Source: an uncultured Prevotella sp.
GTDB lineage: Bacteria > Bacteroidota > Bacteroidia > Bacteroidales > Bacteroidaceae
NCBI GenBank assembly: GCA_944320285.1
Contig: CALUGX010000017.1
Location: 1 to 33,767, forward strand
Length of the DNA: 33,767 nucleotides
Direction of reading: 5' to 3'
The notes beneath the pieces were generated by a model. The model worked only from the letters and a program-made list of their open reading frames with translations. It had not been told where the DNA came from and made no database searches. The translations under genes and the position numbers were made by a program. This document shows positions 15,249-23,781 of this stretch, one piece after another; position 1 is the stretch's first letter, and every line of letters begins with the position of its first letter.

Positions 15249-16383
15249 CCTAAAAATCATCATCTGTACCGCCGTGGCGCTCATCCTGCTTTGCTCATGC
15301 AATGCGGGCAGCGGCACGGCGGCTTTTTCTGGTGGCGACACCGTGCGGCTGAAATACGCCGAACTGCTAACCATCGTAAGGCATGACAGCTTCACCGTCG
15401 TAACCATCAGCGACCCGTGGAATAAAGGGAAAACACTGCACACATACGTTCTCGTGGACGAAAAGCGGTTCACTGACGGCATGGCGGCACACATCCCCGC
15501 AACAGTTACCATCGTCCGAACACCGTTGCGCCGTGCCGTTGTCACCACATCTGTACATTGCGGGCTAATGGTTGAATTAGAAAAGGGCGAAGCCATCAAG
15601 GGTGTTTGCGACCTGCGCTACATCAACCAACCCTGGATTAAGCGGCAATATGCCAATGGCAAGATAGCGGACTGTGGCAACAGCACCGCCCCGACATTAG
15701 AAAAAATAATAGAGATTAATGCCGACGCCGTGTTAATATCGCCGTTTCAGAACAGCGGAGGCTACGGCAGACTCGACGAATGGGGCAGTCCTATAATCGA
15801 AATGGCCGACTATATGGAGACATCGGCACTGGGCAGGGCTGAATGGATGAAGTTCTATGGAATGCTTTTCGGTGCGGAAAGGCAGGCCGATAGTATGTTT
15901 GAGGCAGTTGAAAAAAACTATAACCGCCTGAAAGAGACAGCAAAGAAATCACATACACGCAAGTCCGTGATACTTGACAAAGTAGAAGGCTCTGTATGGT
16001 ATGTACCAGGAGGGCACAGCACCATAGGAGGCATCATAGCCGACGCCAACGCCGGTTACGCATTCTCAAGTGACAAAAGCAGCGGCAGCCTGCAACTGAC
16101 GTTCGAGACAGTACTCGCCAAAGCAGGCTGCTCCGACGTCTGGATGTACCGTTACGACGGCATCCAACCGGCCACATACGCCTCGCTCCTAGCCGAAAAT
16201 AAAGGCTACTCTGAGTTCAAAGCGTTCAAGGAAAAAGCCGTGTACGGATGCAACACAACCTCCACTACATTCTATGAAGACACTCCATTCCGCCCGGACT
16301 TGCTCTTGCGTGACTTCATAATCATCACGCATCCTGACATTACAAGCCTCGGAAGGCCTAAATACTTTGAACCATTGAAATGA
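15241..16383 (+). CDS. btuF: Periplasmic B12-binding lipoprotein of the ABC importer (BtuF-like)
   Basis: This 380-residue lipoprotein (lipobox ILLCSC, Cys20) has the two-lobed helical-backbone binding-protein pattern: a VTIVRTPLRRAVVTTSVHC region, INADAVLISPFQNSGG and WMKFYGMLFGAE. It would carry cobalamin from the outer-membrane receptor to the permease. Its ATG lies inside the end of btuG and its TGA overlaps the btuC start (ATGA), so translation is coupled. Members of this fold also bind iron complexes; the B12 assignment rests on the riboswitch and neighbours. Confidence 0.86.
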   Translation: MNNLKIIICTAVALILLCSCNAGSGTAAFSGGDTVRLKYAELLTIVRHDSFTVVTISDPWNKGKTLHTYVLVDEKRFTDGMAAHIPATVTIVRTPLRRAVVTTSVHCGLMVELEKGEAIKGVCDLRYINQPWIKRQYANGKIADCGNSTAPTLEKIIEINADAVLISPFQNSGGYGRLDEWGSPIIEMADYMETSALGRAEWMKFYGMLFGAERQADSMFEAVEKNYNRLKETAKKSHTRKSVILDKVEGSVWYVPGGHSTIGGIIADANAGYAFSSDKSSGSLQLTFETVLAKAGCSDVWMYRYDGIQPATYASLLAENKGYSEFKAFKEKAVYGCNTTSTTFYEDTPFRPDLLLRDFIIITHPDITSLGRPKYFEPLK

Positions 16384-17393
16384 ACAAGCAGACCAAAATA
16401 AACATCGCCACAGCCACGGCCATACTGCCATTATTCGCACTCAACCTCATATACGGGGCTGTAAGCATACCTTTCAACGCCGTTGCAGACATTATATTTG
16501 GCAACGGCAGCGGCCAACCGGCATGGGACTATATAGTGCTGCAAGCCCGCCTGCCGCAGGCTGTAACGGCCATACTGTGCGGCAGCTCGCTCGCTGTCAG
16601 CGGTCTGCTGTTACAAACGGCGTTCCGCAATCCACTGGCAGGACCGTCTATATTCGGCATCAACAGCGGAGCCAGCCTTGGTGCGGCGTGCGTTTTGCTC
16701 GGCATGGGAGGAGGATTGACTCTTGGCTCTGTCACGCTCACGGGCTTCATCGCCGTCATTGCAGCATCGTTTGCAGGGGCAATGGCCGTGATGAGCTTGC
16801 TTTTGGTATTTTCACGCATAGTGAAAAACAATGTGATGCTGCTTATCATCGGCATAATGACAGGTTACGTAGCTTCGTCGGCCATAGCCTTGCTCAATTT
16901 CTTTTCCACCGAAGAAGGCGTACATTCATACATGGTGTGGGGGCTTGGCAATTTCGGAGGAGTGACGCCCGCCATGCTCCCGGCGTTCACCTTGGTCACT
17001 ATCGCAGGTCTCACGGGTGCTTTACTGCTTATCAAACCACTCAACACACTGCTTTTAGGAGAACAATACGCAGAAAATCTCGGTGTAAACACAAACAAAC
17101 TGCGCAACAAGCTGCTACTCATCACCGGACTGCTGACGGCCACGGCCACGGCTTTTTGCGGCCCGATAGCATTCATAGGGCTTGCCGTGCCGCACGTATC
17201 GCGCATAATGCTCAACACCGACAATCACAGACAACTTATTCCCTCGACGATTTTCACGGGTGCCGTGGTAGCTCTTGCGTGCAACGCCGTATGCACGCTT
17301 CCGGGTGAAAATGGTGTCATCCCGCTAAATGCGATAACCCCGGTACTGGGCGCACCGGTGATAATATATGTAATAATGAGGCGCAGACAATGA
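16380..17393 (+). CDS. btuC: BtuC-type permease subunit of the B12 ABC importer (FecCD family)
   Basis: This 337-residue multi-pass inner-membrane protein belongs to the FecCD/BtuC permease family. Typical segments are LPQAVTAILCGSSLAVSGLLLQTAFRNPLAGPSIFGINSGASLGA and, near the end, FCGPIAFIGLAVPHVSR. It forms the channel that works with an ATPase (BtuD). No ATPase gene follows here; the next gene runs in the opposite direction. The ATPase must be supplied from elsewhere if the importer works. The gene ends in a small 8-bp stem at 17379-17404. Confidence 0.9.
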   Translation: MNKQTKINIATATAILPLFALNLIYGAVSIPFNAVADIIFGNGSGQPAWDYIVLQARLPQAVTAILCGSSLAVSGLLLQTAFRNPLAGPSIFGINSGASLGAACVLLGMGGGLTLGSVTLTGFIAVIAASFAGAMAVMSLLLVFSRIVKNNVMLLIIGIMTGYVASSAIALLNFFSTEEGVHSYMVWGLGNFGGVTPAMLPAFTLVTIAGLTGALLLIKPLNTLLLGEQYAENLGVNTNKLRNKLLLITGLLTATATAFCGPIAFIGLAVPHVSRIMLNTDNHRQLIPSTIFTGAVVALACNAVCTLPGENGVIPLNAITPVLGAPVIIYVIMRRRQ

Positions 17394-17404
17394 CGCCTGC
17401 GCCT
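17379..17404 (+). terminator. 8-bp stem at the end of the B12 operon
   Basis: AGGCGCAG (17379-17386) and CTGCGCCT (17397-17404) form an 8-bp stem across the btuC stop codon. No T tract follows, so termination would be weak. It lies between convergent genes. Confidence 0.35.
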
Positions 17405-17426
17405 ATACATTGCTGTAATTTGATTG

Positions 17427-19871
17427 TCAGATAAAGAGATTCACGTTAGCTTTATCGGCGCGTTCCATATAAGTGGCCACACCACCAACGGTAACACAGT
17501 CAAGCAATTCTTCACGCTTTACGCCCATGACGTCCATCGACATCTGGCAAGCAATGAACTCAACGCCGTTCTCCACAGCCTGGTTGCGCAATTCTTCGAG
17601 CGAACTGATGCCCTTTTGTTTCATCAGATAACGCATCATGCGCGAACCAACGCCGCACATATTCATCTTTGAGAGTTTCAGTTTGCGCGAATGTCCGGGC
17701 AGTATGAAGCCGAACATTTTGGCAAAGATGTCTTTTTCAACCTTTGGCTTAAATTCTTTCTTGATAACGTTCAGCCCCCAGAAAGTGAAGAATATCGTAA
17801 CCTTCTCGCCAGTGGCTGCCGCGCCGTTGGCCAACACAAACGTGGCAAGAGCCTTGTCGAGGTCGTCGCTGAACATTATCAGCGTCTTACCTTTTGCCGG
17901 CTTCTGAGCCTCAGCCTTACGCCCGCCTCCCTTTTCAATGAGTACACTGCTTACGCCGTTGACGGTCTCTGCCGACAGGAAGGCGTTACCCGTCATGCCA
18001 CACCACGCCTCGGCATCACGTGGGAAACCGGGATCCGTTGCTTTCACAACCAACCGCCCGCCGGGAGCAACACTCTCCATTGCCTTTTTCAACTTCAATA
18101 TCGGCCCCGGACATTGCAGTCCGCAGGCGTCTATATTCACTGTTGCGGCTACCGTGGTTTTGTCGCCTGACGGCAACGGATGACACGGAGCGTCGCCGCC
18201 GGAAGCATCTTCAGGCATGGGCACATCCGCCGTAGCCGCCAGATAAGTCTTCAGTCCGCCTATCAGGTTATGTACGTCGGTGAAGCCATTGCCCCTAAGT
18301 ATGTTTGATGCAAGATAGCCTCTAAGCCCTACTCCGCAATAGACACACACCGGTTTGTCGGCTGGTATCTCCGAGAGCCTGTCGCGCAGGTCGTCAAGCG
18401 GGATGTTCACTGCGCCGTCTATTGCGCCGAGTGAGAACTCGTCTTTAGTGCGCACATCAATCAGTGCCACCTTGCTCAAGTCTGACTGGCGTAGCTCACG
18501 CCAATACAACGGCACCATCTTCCCCTTCAGAATATTACCTGCCACATATCCTGCCACGGCCACGGGGTCTTTGGCCGACGAGAACGGAGGAGCGTAAGCG
18601 TGTTCGGTCTTCATCAAATCATACACCGTTCCGCCATGCTTTATCACTTGGGCAAACTCGTCAACACGTTTGTCAACACCGTCATATCCCACAATCTGCG
18701 CCCCGTAAAGCCGCCCGCCGTCGGGCGAAAACATTATCTTGATAGACATCTGCAACGCCCCCGGATAATAACCTGCATGTGCGTTGGTGTGTATTGTGGC
18801 CGAGAGCGCAGCTATGCCCATCTGTTTCAACCGCTTGGCAGGAAGTCCGGTTGAAGCCACTGTCAAGTCGAACACCTTGGCCACGGACGTGCCTATCGAA
18901 CCTTCATACGCTATTTTGTTACCGAAAACGATATTGTCGGCTACAATGCGAGCCTGCCTGTTGGCCGGGCCTGCAAGGAAGTTAAGCCACGGACGGCCCG
19001 TTATAGGATGTGGAAACTCTATGGCATCGCCGACGGCGTAAACGCCGGCTGCCGACGTCTGCAAATATCTGTCAACATATATGCCGCGGGCTTCGCCTAT
19101 CTTCAATCCTGCGTCTTGGGCCAGCTTGGTGTCTGCACGCACGCCTATCGACATGATAACAATGTCGGCGGCAATGCGCCGCCCGGATTTCAGGCGTACT
19201 TCCACGCCGCCATCGACTTTGGCGAATGATTCCACAGCCTGTCCAAGATAGAGGCCGACGCCCTTCTGCAACAAATGGGCGTGCACGAGCGAAGCCATAG
19301 AAAAGTCGATCGGCCCCATCACTTGGTCGGCCATCTCCACTACGACGACTTTCGCTCCGGCATGGACGAGGTTCTCCGCCATCTCCAAACCGATAAACCC
19401 GCCGCCCACGATAACAGCGCGTTTTACTCCTTTCTGTTGGATGTAAGACTTAATGGCATCTGTGTCATCCACATTGCGCAGTGTGAAAATTCCCTCGGTG
19501 TCGATACCCGGCAGCGGCGGACGAACGGGCGACGCTCCCGGTGAGAGCAGCAGCTTGTCGTATGTCTCAACATATTCGCCACCATCTTTCTTCCGAACGG
19601 TAACAGTTTTTCCATACAAGTCGATTGCCGTAACTTCACTCTCCGTTCTCACATCAATGTTAAAACGACGAGAGAACGCCTCCGGCGTCTGCACAAACAG
19701 GTTGTCACGATTGGCTATGACGCCGCCTATATAATAAGGTAAGCCGCAGTTTGCGTAAGATATGTGCCCGCCTTTCTCTAACAATATTATCTCAGCCTTT
19801 TCAGTGTTACGGCGTATGCGCGCTGCCGCCGTGGCGCCCCCGGCCACTCCTCCTACTATGAGTATCTTCAT
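17427..19871 (-). CDS. Four-domain persulfide protein: CoA-disulfide reductase-rhodanese-TusA-DsrE
   Basis: This 814-residue protein joins four sulphur-handling units. Residues 1-450 are an FAD/NAD(P)H disulfide reductase with GGVAGG at 7-12 and redox Cys42 in NCGLPYYIG, as in CoA-disulfide and persulfide reductases. About 460-550 is a rhodanese domain with catalytic Cys512 in CGVGLR. About 575-650 is a TusA-type sulphur carrier (Cys583 and Cys587 in CGLQCPGP). About 665-814 is a DsrE/DsrF-like domain with Cys739 and Cys775. All expected catalytic cysteines are present. The likely role is reducing polysulfide or CoA-persulfide and passing sulphur along the chain. The gene stands alone, converging on btuC. 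Cytosolic, with no signal peptide. The function is inferred from family; the physiological acceptor is not known. Confidence 0.9.
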   Translation of the reverse strand: MKILIVGGVAGGATAAARIRRNTEKAEIILLEKGGHISYANCGLPYYIGGVIANRDNLFVQTPEAFSRRFNIDVRTESEVTAIDLYGKTVTVRKKDGGEYVETYDKLLLSPGASPVRPPLPGIDTEGIFTLRNVDDTDAIKSYIQQKGVKRAVIVGGGFIGLEMAENLVHAGAKVVVVEMADQVMGPIDFSMASLVHAHLLQKGVGLYLGQAVESFAKVDGGVEVRLKSGRRIAADIVIMSIGVRADTKLAQDAGLKIGEARGIYVDRYLQTSAAGVYAVGDAIEFPHPITGRPWLNFLAGPANRQARIVADNIVFGNKIAYEGSIGTSVAKVFDLTVASTGLPAKRLKQMGIAALSATIHTNAHAGYYPGALQMSIKIMFSPDGGRLYGAQIVGYDGVDKRVDEFAQVIKHGGTVYDLMKTEHAYAPPFSSAKDPVAVAGYVAGNILKGKMVPLYWRELRQSDLSKVALIDVRTKDEFSLGAIDGAVNIPLDDLRDRLSEIPADKPVCVYCGVGLRGYLASNILRGNGFTDVHNLIGGLKTYLAATADVPMPEDASGGDAPCHPLPSGDKTTVAATVNIDACGLQCPGPILKLKKAMESVAPGGRLVVKATDPGFPRDAEAWCGMTGNAFLSAETVNGVSSVLIEKGGGRKAEAQKPAKGKTLIMFSDDLDKALATFVLANGAAATGEKVTIFFTFWGLNVIKKEFKPKVEKDIFAKMFGFILPGHSRKLKLSKMNMCGVGSRMMRYLMKQKGISSLEELRNQAVENGVEFIACQMSMDVMGVKREELLDCVTVGGVATYMERADKANVNLFI

Positions 19872-20048
19872 CGTTAAATCTCCTTATCTATCGGTTTTGT
19901 CATTGTTTTCAACTTACAAAGTAAACAATTAATGGCAAACAAACGAAATTTAATATGCTTGACCACTGAAATTTTCCGATTTATTAATACATTTTTAACG
20001 TAAGTTCGGCAAAACAAATTCACAGTTCGCAAGCGTTTGATTTTCAAT

Positions 20049-20128
20049 CATTTACAAAAGGGGCCTAACAACAACATGATTGGGCTCCTTTTACAATGCA
20101 ATTCGGCATCTTTTACAATGCGTTTTGC
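20049..20128. repeat. Intergenic repeat with hairpin and TTTTACAATGC copies
   Basis: Within the 457-nt gap between the persulfide gene and the nitroreductase, AAAGGGGCCT near 20057 pairs imperfectly with GGGCTCCTTT near 20082. CTTTTACAATGC-type sequence occurs twice (about 20088 and 20110). It matches the theme near 91-131. The rest of the gap shows nothing else I can identify apart from the promoter element at 20289. Confidence 0.4.
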
Positions 20129-20288
20129 CACATATTGCAAAAACAGGGTACACGCCATGTTAAGTAGATATTCAAAATCAACCGATATAAAATCCAATAT
20201 CATGGCAATCGATTTTGGATACCTGCTTACTAAAATATAACAAAACGAAAAAAAAATTGAGTTTTTATGTTTTCTAAATCATTTGTGA

Positions 20289-20296
20289 TATATTTG
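20289..20296 (+). promoter_or_regulatory. Promoter -7 element of the nitroreductase gene
   Basis: TATATTTG matches the TAnnTTTG consensus. No TTTG lies at the correct upstream distance, so only half of the promoter is convincing. Confidence 0.45.
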
Positions 20297-20328
20297 CAAT
20301 ATACACTGATACTTTAAACCACAACAAT

Positions 20329-20961
20329 ATGAATAAAAACAAAATCATCACAACCGCAGCAGCCGCAATACTCGGTATGTCTGCATTTTGCGGCACAGCC
20401 GATGCACAGGAAACCGCCCTGCCCCAACCCACGCAAAGCAACGTGGAAGGCAGCTTGACAAAAGCACTGCAAGACCGCCGCTCAACCCGCACATTCACAG
20501 ACAAGGAAATAAGTGAGCAGACACTGGCCGACCTGTTATGGGCAGCTGACGGCGTTAACCGTAAGGATGGTAAACGCACAGCTCCGTCAGCCATGAACCG
20601 CCAGGACGTGACTATCTACGTGGGCAAGGCCGACGGCACATTCAGGTATGATGCAGCATCAAACAAGCTGGTAAAGATTGGCAGCAGTGACCTGCGCAAA
20701 GCTGCGGCAGGACGCAATAAGTTCATCGCCACGGCACCTGTTGTCCTCGTAATAGCGTCTGACACAGGTCTTACCGGCGGCAACAAGACTATTAGCGGAC
20801 TGAACGCAGGTGCGGTGATGCAAAACGTTTATCTCTACTGCGCCGCCAACAAACTGGCTACAGTATGTTGTTATGCCGGCGACGACACAAAAGATATGCA
20901 AAAATTCCTCGGCATTAAGGAAAACATTACGCCGTTGGTTTATATGCCTGTAGGATATTAA
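20329..20961 (+). CDS. Exported nitroreductase-family flavoprotein (SagB-type)
   Basis: This 210-residue protein carries a signal peptide (MNKNKIITTAAAAILGMSAF, cleavage near ADA-Q) and then a small nitroreductase domain: DRRSTRTFTDKEI near residues 49-61, DLLWAADGVNR, PSAMNRQ, and a C-terminal APVVLVIASD and NVYLYCAANKLATV. Such enzymes bind FMN and reduce nitro groups, quinones or similar compounds. Export is unusual, because most members are cytosolic and depend on NAD(P)H. The electron donor outside the cytosol is unclear. It is a single-gene unit, ended by a strong hairpin. Confidence 0.85.
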   Translation: MNKNKIITTAAAAILGMSAFCGTADAQETALPQPTQSNVEGSLTKALQDRRSTRTFTDKEISEQTLADLLWAADGVNRKDGKRTAPSAMNRQDVTIYVGKADGTFRYDAASNKLVKIGSSDLRKAAAGRNKFIATAPVVLVIASDTGLTGGNKTISGLNAGAVMQNVYLYCAANKLATVCCYAGDDTKDMQKFLGIKENITPLVYMPVGY

Positions 20962-21053
20962 AAGTGAAAAGGTAAAAATGAAAAGTGAAAAATCCAATAC
21001 TCATTGAATTATGACATTTGGGTTTTTCACTTTTCATTTTTACCTTTTCACTT
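20962..21053. terminator. 31-bp perfect inverted repeat terminator
   Basis: Positions 20962-20992 and 21023-21053 are exact 31-bp reverse complements around a 30-nt loop. The first arm is A-rich and the second T-rich. It lies between the nitroreductase and the convergent permease gene and would stop transcription from both sides. Confidence 0.75.
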
Positions 21054-21060
21054 ATCTTAT

Positions 21061-21205
21061 TATGAATGTCCGCAATCACCCTCTCCGCTTTTTAGTGGCT
21101 TTATCAACAAGGCAAATGTCTTTAACTCCTTAGCGACCGCAGGGAACGATTAACTACTTTAACTTCTTTAACTACTGATTAATGGGAGCTTTGCGGACAT
21201 TCATA
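21061..21205. repeat. 145-bp element with 15-bp perfect terminal inverted repeats
   Basis: TATGAATGTCCGCAA (21061-21075) is the exact reverse complement of 21191-21205. The interior is non-coding, with repeated TTTAACT/TTAACTAC units near 21155-21178. The left end matches 11430-11445 with one base change. It resembles a small non-autonomous (MITE-like) element; no target duplication was clear. Confidence 0.6.
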
Positions 21206-21209
21206 TTTC

Positions 21210-22457
21210 TTATTCGTATCTCATAGATTTTGCAGGGTGCACTTTCGACGCAAGGAAACTCGGTGCAATGAGCACAAACACACTCACAATCAACGTTGCC
21301 GCATTGAGCAACAGTAACGCCAAAAGATTGAACTCTACCGGAACAATGTCAACATAATACGTCGCGGCGTCAAGTTTAACTATGCCCGTCAGCTTCTGCA
21401 ACAATATAAGACCAAGACCTACGACATTTCCGATAAGCATACCCTTGCCGATTATGAACACAGCAAACCACAGGAAAGTCTTTCTGACGGTTGAATTGCG
21501 CGCCCCCAAAGCCTTTAACACGCCAATCATAGACGTCCGTTCAAGAATGATGATAAGCAGTCCTGAAATCATGGTGAACCCCGCCACACACAACATCAAG
21601 GCCAATATAATCCAAACATTAAGGTCTAAAAGGTCGAGCCAAGTAAAAATTTGCGGGTTGAGACGCTGTATCGTTTCCGTAGAATAAGTCTCTCCGTACT
21701 TGTCCGTCGTTCTGTTCACTTTTGCAATAAAGCTGTTTTCAACTATGTCGAGACTGTCAAAATCGCTTACGGTGACTTCCGCCCCACTCGCCTGGTCGGG
21801 TTCCCAACCGTTCAAGCGTACTGCCGTGTAAAGGTCGGTGAAACACAATAATTTGTCAAACTGTGACAAATTAGTCTGATAAATACCGGCAACAGTGAAG
21901 CGGCGCACACGCACATCGCCGTCACCAAGGAAGTAAGCAAATACCCTGTCACCTGTCTTCAGCCTCAACCTGTCGGCCATTATCTTTGAAATTAGTATCT
22001 TTCCACGGCTGACAGAATCGTTGAAAGCCAGTATCGAACCACTTCTCAGGTTGTCATGGATGAACGTTGTGTCATACTCTGCGGCCACACCCTTGAACGC
22101 CACGCCAAGGAAATCACTGTCTGTCTTAAGTATTCCCTGCTTCATTGCGTACCGTTGCACATGAGTCACACCGCCAATCGACCGCAAAGTGCGCATCATG
22201 CTGTCTGACATACATACGGGGTCGTTACTCCGCCCGTGCAATGAATTGTAACTGCCGACAGTTATATGACTGCCAAACCCTACCACTTTGTCACGTATCG
22301 TGTGCTTAAATCCGAACACGATACTCACGGATACTATCATAACCGCCAAACCAATGGCAACTCCGGCAACGGCAATCCTAATCGCCGGACGACTCACCTT
22401 CTGGCGTGAATCGTTGGCCGAGTAAATGCGTTTGGCTATGAACAATGGCAGATTCAT
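21210..22457 (-). CDS. LolC/LolE-type ABC transporter permease (FtsX/MacB family)
   Basis: This 415-residue inner-membrane protein has one N-terminal membrane segment (about 28-50), a large periplasmic domain (about 51-270) and three C-terminal segments (about 275-300, 325-350, 370-400). This is the MacB-PCD plus FtsX layout used by lipoprotein-release (LolCE) and related exporters. The IAKRIYSANDSRQKVSRPAIRIA start matches Bacteroidetes members. No ATPase is adjacent. Its ATG overlaps the stop of the aminotransferase gene by 4 nt, so the two are translationally coupled. The lipoprotein-export role is a family inference. Confidence 0.85.
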   Translation of the reverse strand: MNLPLFIAKRIYSANDSRQKVSRPAIRIAVAGVAIGLAVMIVSVSIVFGFKHTIRDKVVGFGSHITVGSYNSLHGRSNDPVCMSDSMMRTLRSIGGVTHVQRYAMKQGILKTDSDFLGVAFKGVAAEYDTTFIHDNLRSGSILAFNDSVSRGKILISKIMADRLRLKTGDRVFAYFLGDGDVRVRRFTVAGIYQTNLSQFDKLLCFTDLYTAVRLNGWEPDQASGAEVTVSDFDSLDIVENSFIAKVNRTTDKYGETYSTETIQRLNPQIFTWLDLLDLNVWIILALMLCVAGFTMISGLLIIILERTSMIGVLKALGARNSTVRKTFLWFAVFIIGKGMLIGNVVGLGLILLQKLTGIVKLDAATYYVDIVPVEFNLLALLLLNAATLIVSVFVLIAPSFLASKVHPAKSMRYE

Positions 22458-23659
22458 TCGCCATCCTCCCTTCCAGGATACATCTCAAGGGCTTTCCTTA
22501 ACACCAACAAAGAACGTGCAAGATCGTCTTTGTTCAATACATATGCTATGCGCACCTGGTTGCGCCCTGCCCCAGGAGTAGTGTAAAAACCGGAGGCCGG
22601 AGCCATCATAACCGTCTCTCCCTCATAATTGAACTCCTCCAGACACCAACGACAGAACTTTTCACTGTCGTCAACGGGCAACTTTGCCACAGTGTAAAAC
22701 GCTCCCATGGGAATTGGCGAATACACTCCAGGTATCCGGTTTAGTCCGTCAATAAGACATTTGCGGCGTTCCACGTATTCATCATACACGTTTCTGTAGT
22801 ATTCTTCGGGCGCGTCCAACGATGCCTCCGCTGCAATCTGACCGATAAGAGGCGGAGACAGACGGGCTTGGCAGAACTTCATTACGGCGCGGCGTACCTC
22901 CTCGTTTTTTGTTATCAACGCACCTATGCGTATTCCGCACTCGCTGTAACGTTTGCTTACAGAGTCTATCAACACCACATTTTGCTCGATACCCTCCAGA
23001 TGGCAGGCACTGATGTAAGGCGAACCCGTATAGATATATTCACGGTAAACTTCGTCGGAAAATAAGTAAAGGTCGTATTTCTTCACGAGATCGCGTATCT
23101 GGTGCATCTCGCGGCGCGTGTACAGGTAACCGGTAGGATTATTAGGGTTGCATATCAAGATGGCACGTGTCCTATCGTTAATCAGCTCCTCGAACTTCTC
23201 CACTTTCGGCAACGAGAAGCCTTCGTCTATCGTCGTGGCAATGGTTCGTATCTTTGCACCGGCCGAAATAGCAAAAGCCATATAATTGGCGTAAGCCGGT
23301 TCGGGCACTATAATCTCGTCACCGGGGTTAAGGCATGACATGAAGGCGAACAGCACGGCCTCACTACCGCCGCAGGTTATGATAATGTCATCAGGCGTTA
23401 CGCTTATGTTATATTTCTTGTAATAGTCAACCAGTTTCTTACGGTAACTCAAATATCCCTGCGAAGGCGAATATTCAAGTATCGTCCTGTCGATGTTTCG
23501 GATGGCGTCGAGCGCAACCTTAGGGGTCGGCAGGTCAGGCTGGCCTATATTAAGATGGTAAACCTTGATGCCGCGGGCTTTCGCCGCAGCGGCCAAAGGG
23601 GCAAGTTTCCTAATCGGAGACTCTGGCATTTCCAATCCCCTGACTGATATTTGAGGCAT
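22454..23659 (-). CDS. PLP-dependent class I aminotransferase
   Basis: This 401-residue enzyme has the features of fold-type I aspartate/aromatic aminotransferases: NIGQPDLPTP near 38, YSPSQGYLSYR, the CGGSEAVLFAF cofactor loop, NPNNPTGYLYTR, SDEVYREYIY, and the PLP lysine in SVSKRYS. It moves amino groups between amino acids and keto acids; the exact substrate cannot be told. It is upstream of and coupled to the permease, a pairing whose logic is not obvious. It is complete in length. Confidence 0.92.
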   Translation of the reverse strand: MPQISVRGLEMPESPIRKLAPLAAAAKARGIKVYHLNIGQPDLPTPKVALDAIRNIDRTILEYSPSQGYLSYRKKLVDYYKKYNISVTPDDIIITCGGSEAVLFAFMSCLNPGDEIIVPEPAYANYMAFAISAGAKIRTIATTIDEGFSLPKVEKFEELINDRTRAILICNPNNPTGYLYTRREMHQIRDLVKKYDLYLFSDEVYREYIYTGSPYISACHLEGIEQNVVLIDSVSKRYSECGIRIGALITKNEEVRRAVMKFCQARLSPPLIGQIAAEASLDAPEEYYRNVYDEYVERRKCLIDGLNRIPGVYSPIPMGAFYTVAKLPVDDSEKFCRWCLEEFNYEGETVMMAPASGFYTTPGAGRNQVRIAYVLNKDDLARSLLVLRKALEMYPGREDGE

Positions 23660-23691
23660 AACTTATAATCCTTTTCCTGTTAAAACGATTG

Positions 23692-23699
23692 CAAATTTA
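23692..23699 (-). promoter_or_regulatory. Possible promoter -7 element of the aminotransferase-permease operon
   Basis: CAAATTTA on the plus strand reads TAAATTTG on the minus strand, matching TAnnTTTG. The nearest TTTG is 24 nt away rather than 19, so this is a weak call. Confidence 0.35.
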
Positions 23700-23781
23700 C
23701 AAAAAATCAGCGTAACCGAGTAACAAAACTTTGATATTACGGCATTTTACTTTTAAAATCACAATATCACAATGCAAACCG

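Noticed and set aside
16523-17308. Plus-strand 261-codon frame inside btuC
   Set aside because: The composition (His, Arg, Gln rich) is typical of an out-of-frame reading, and the BtuC frame is well supported.
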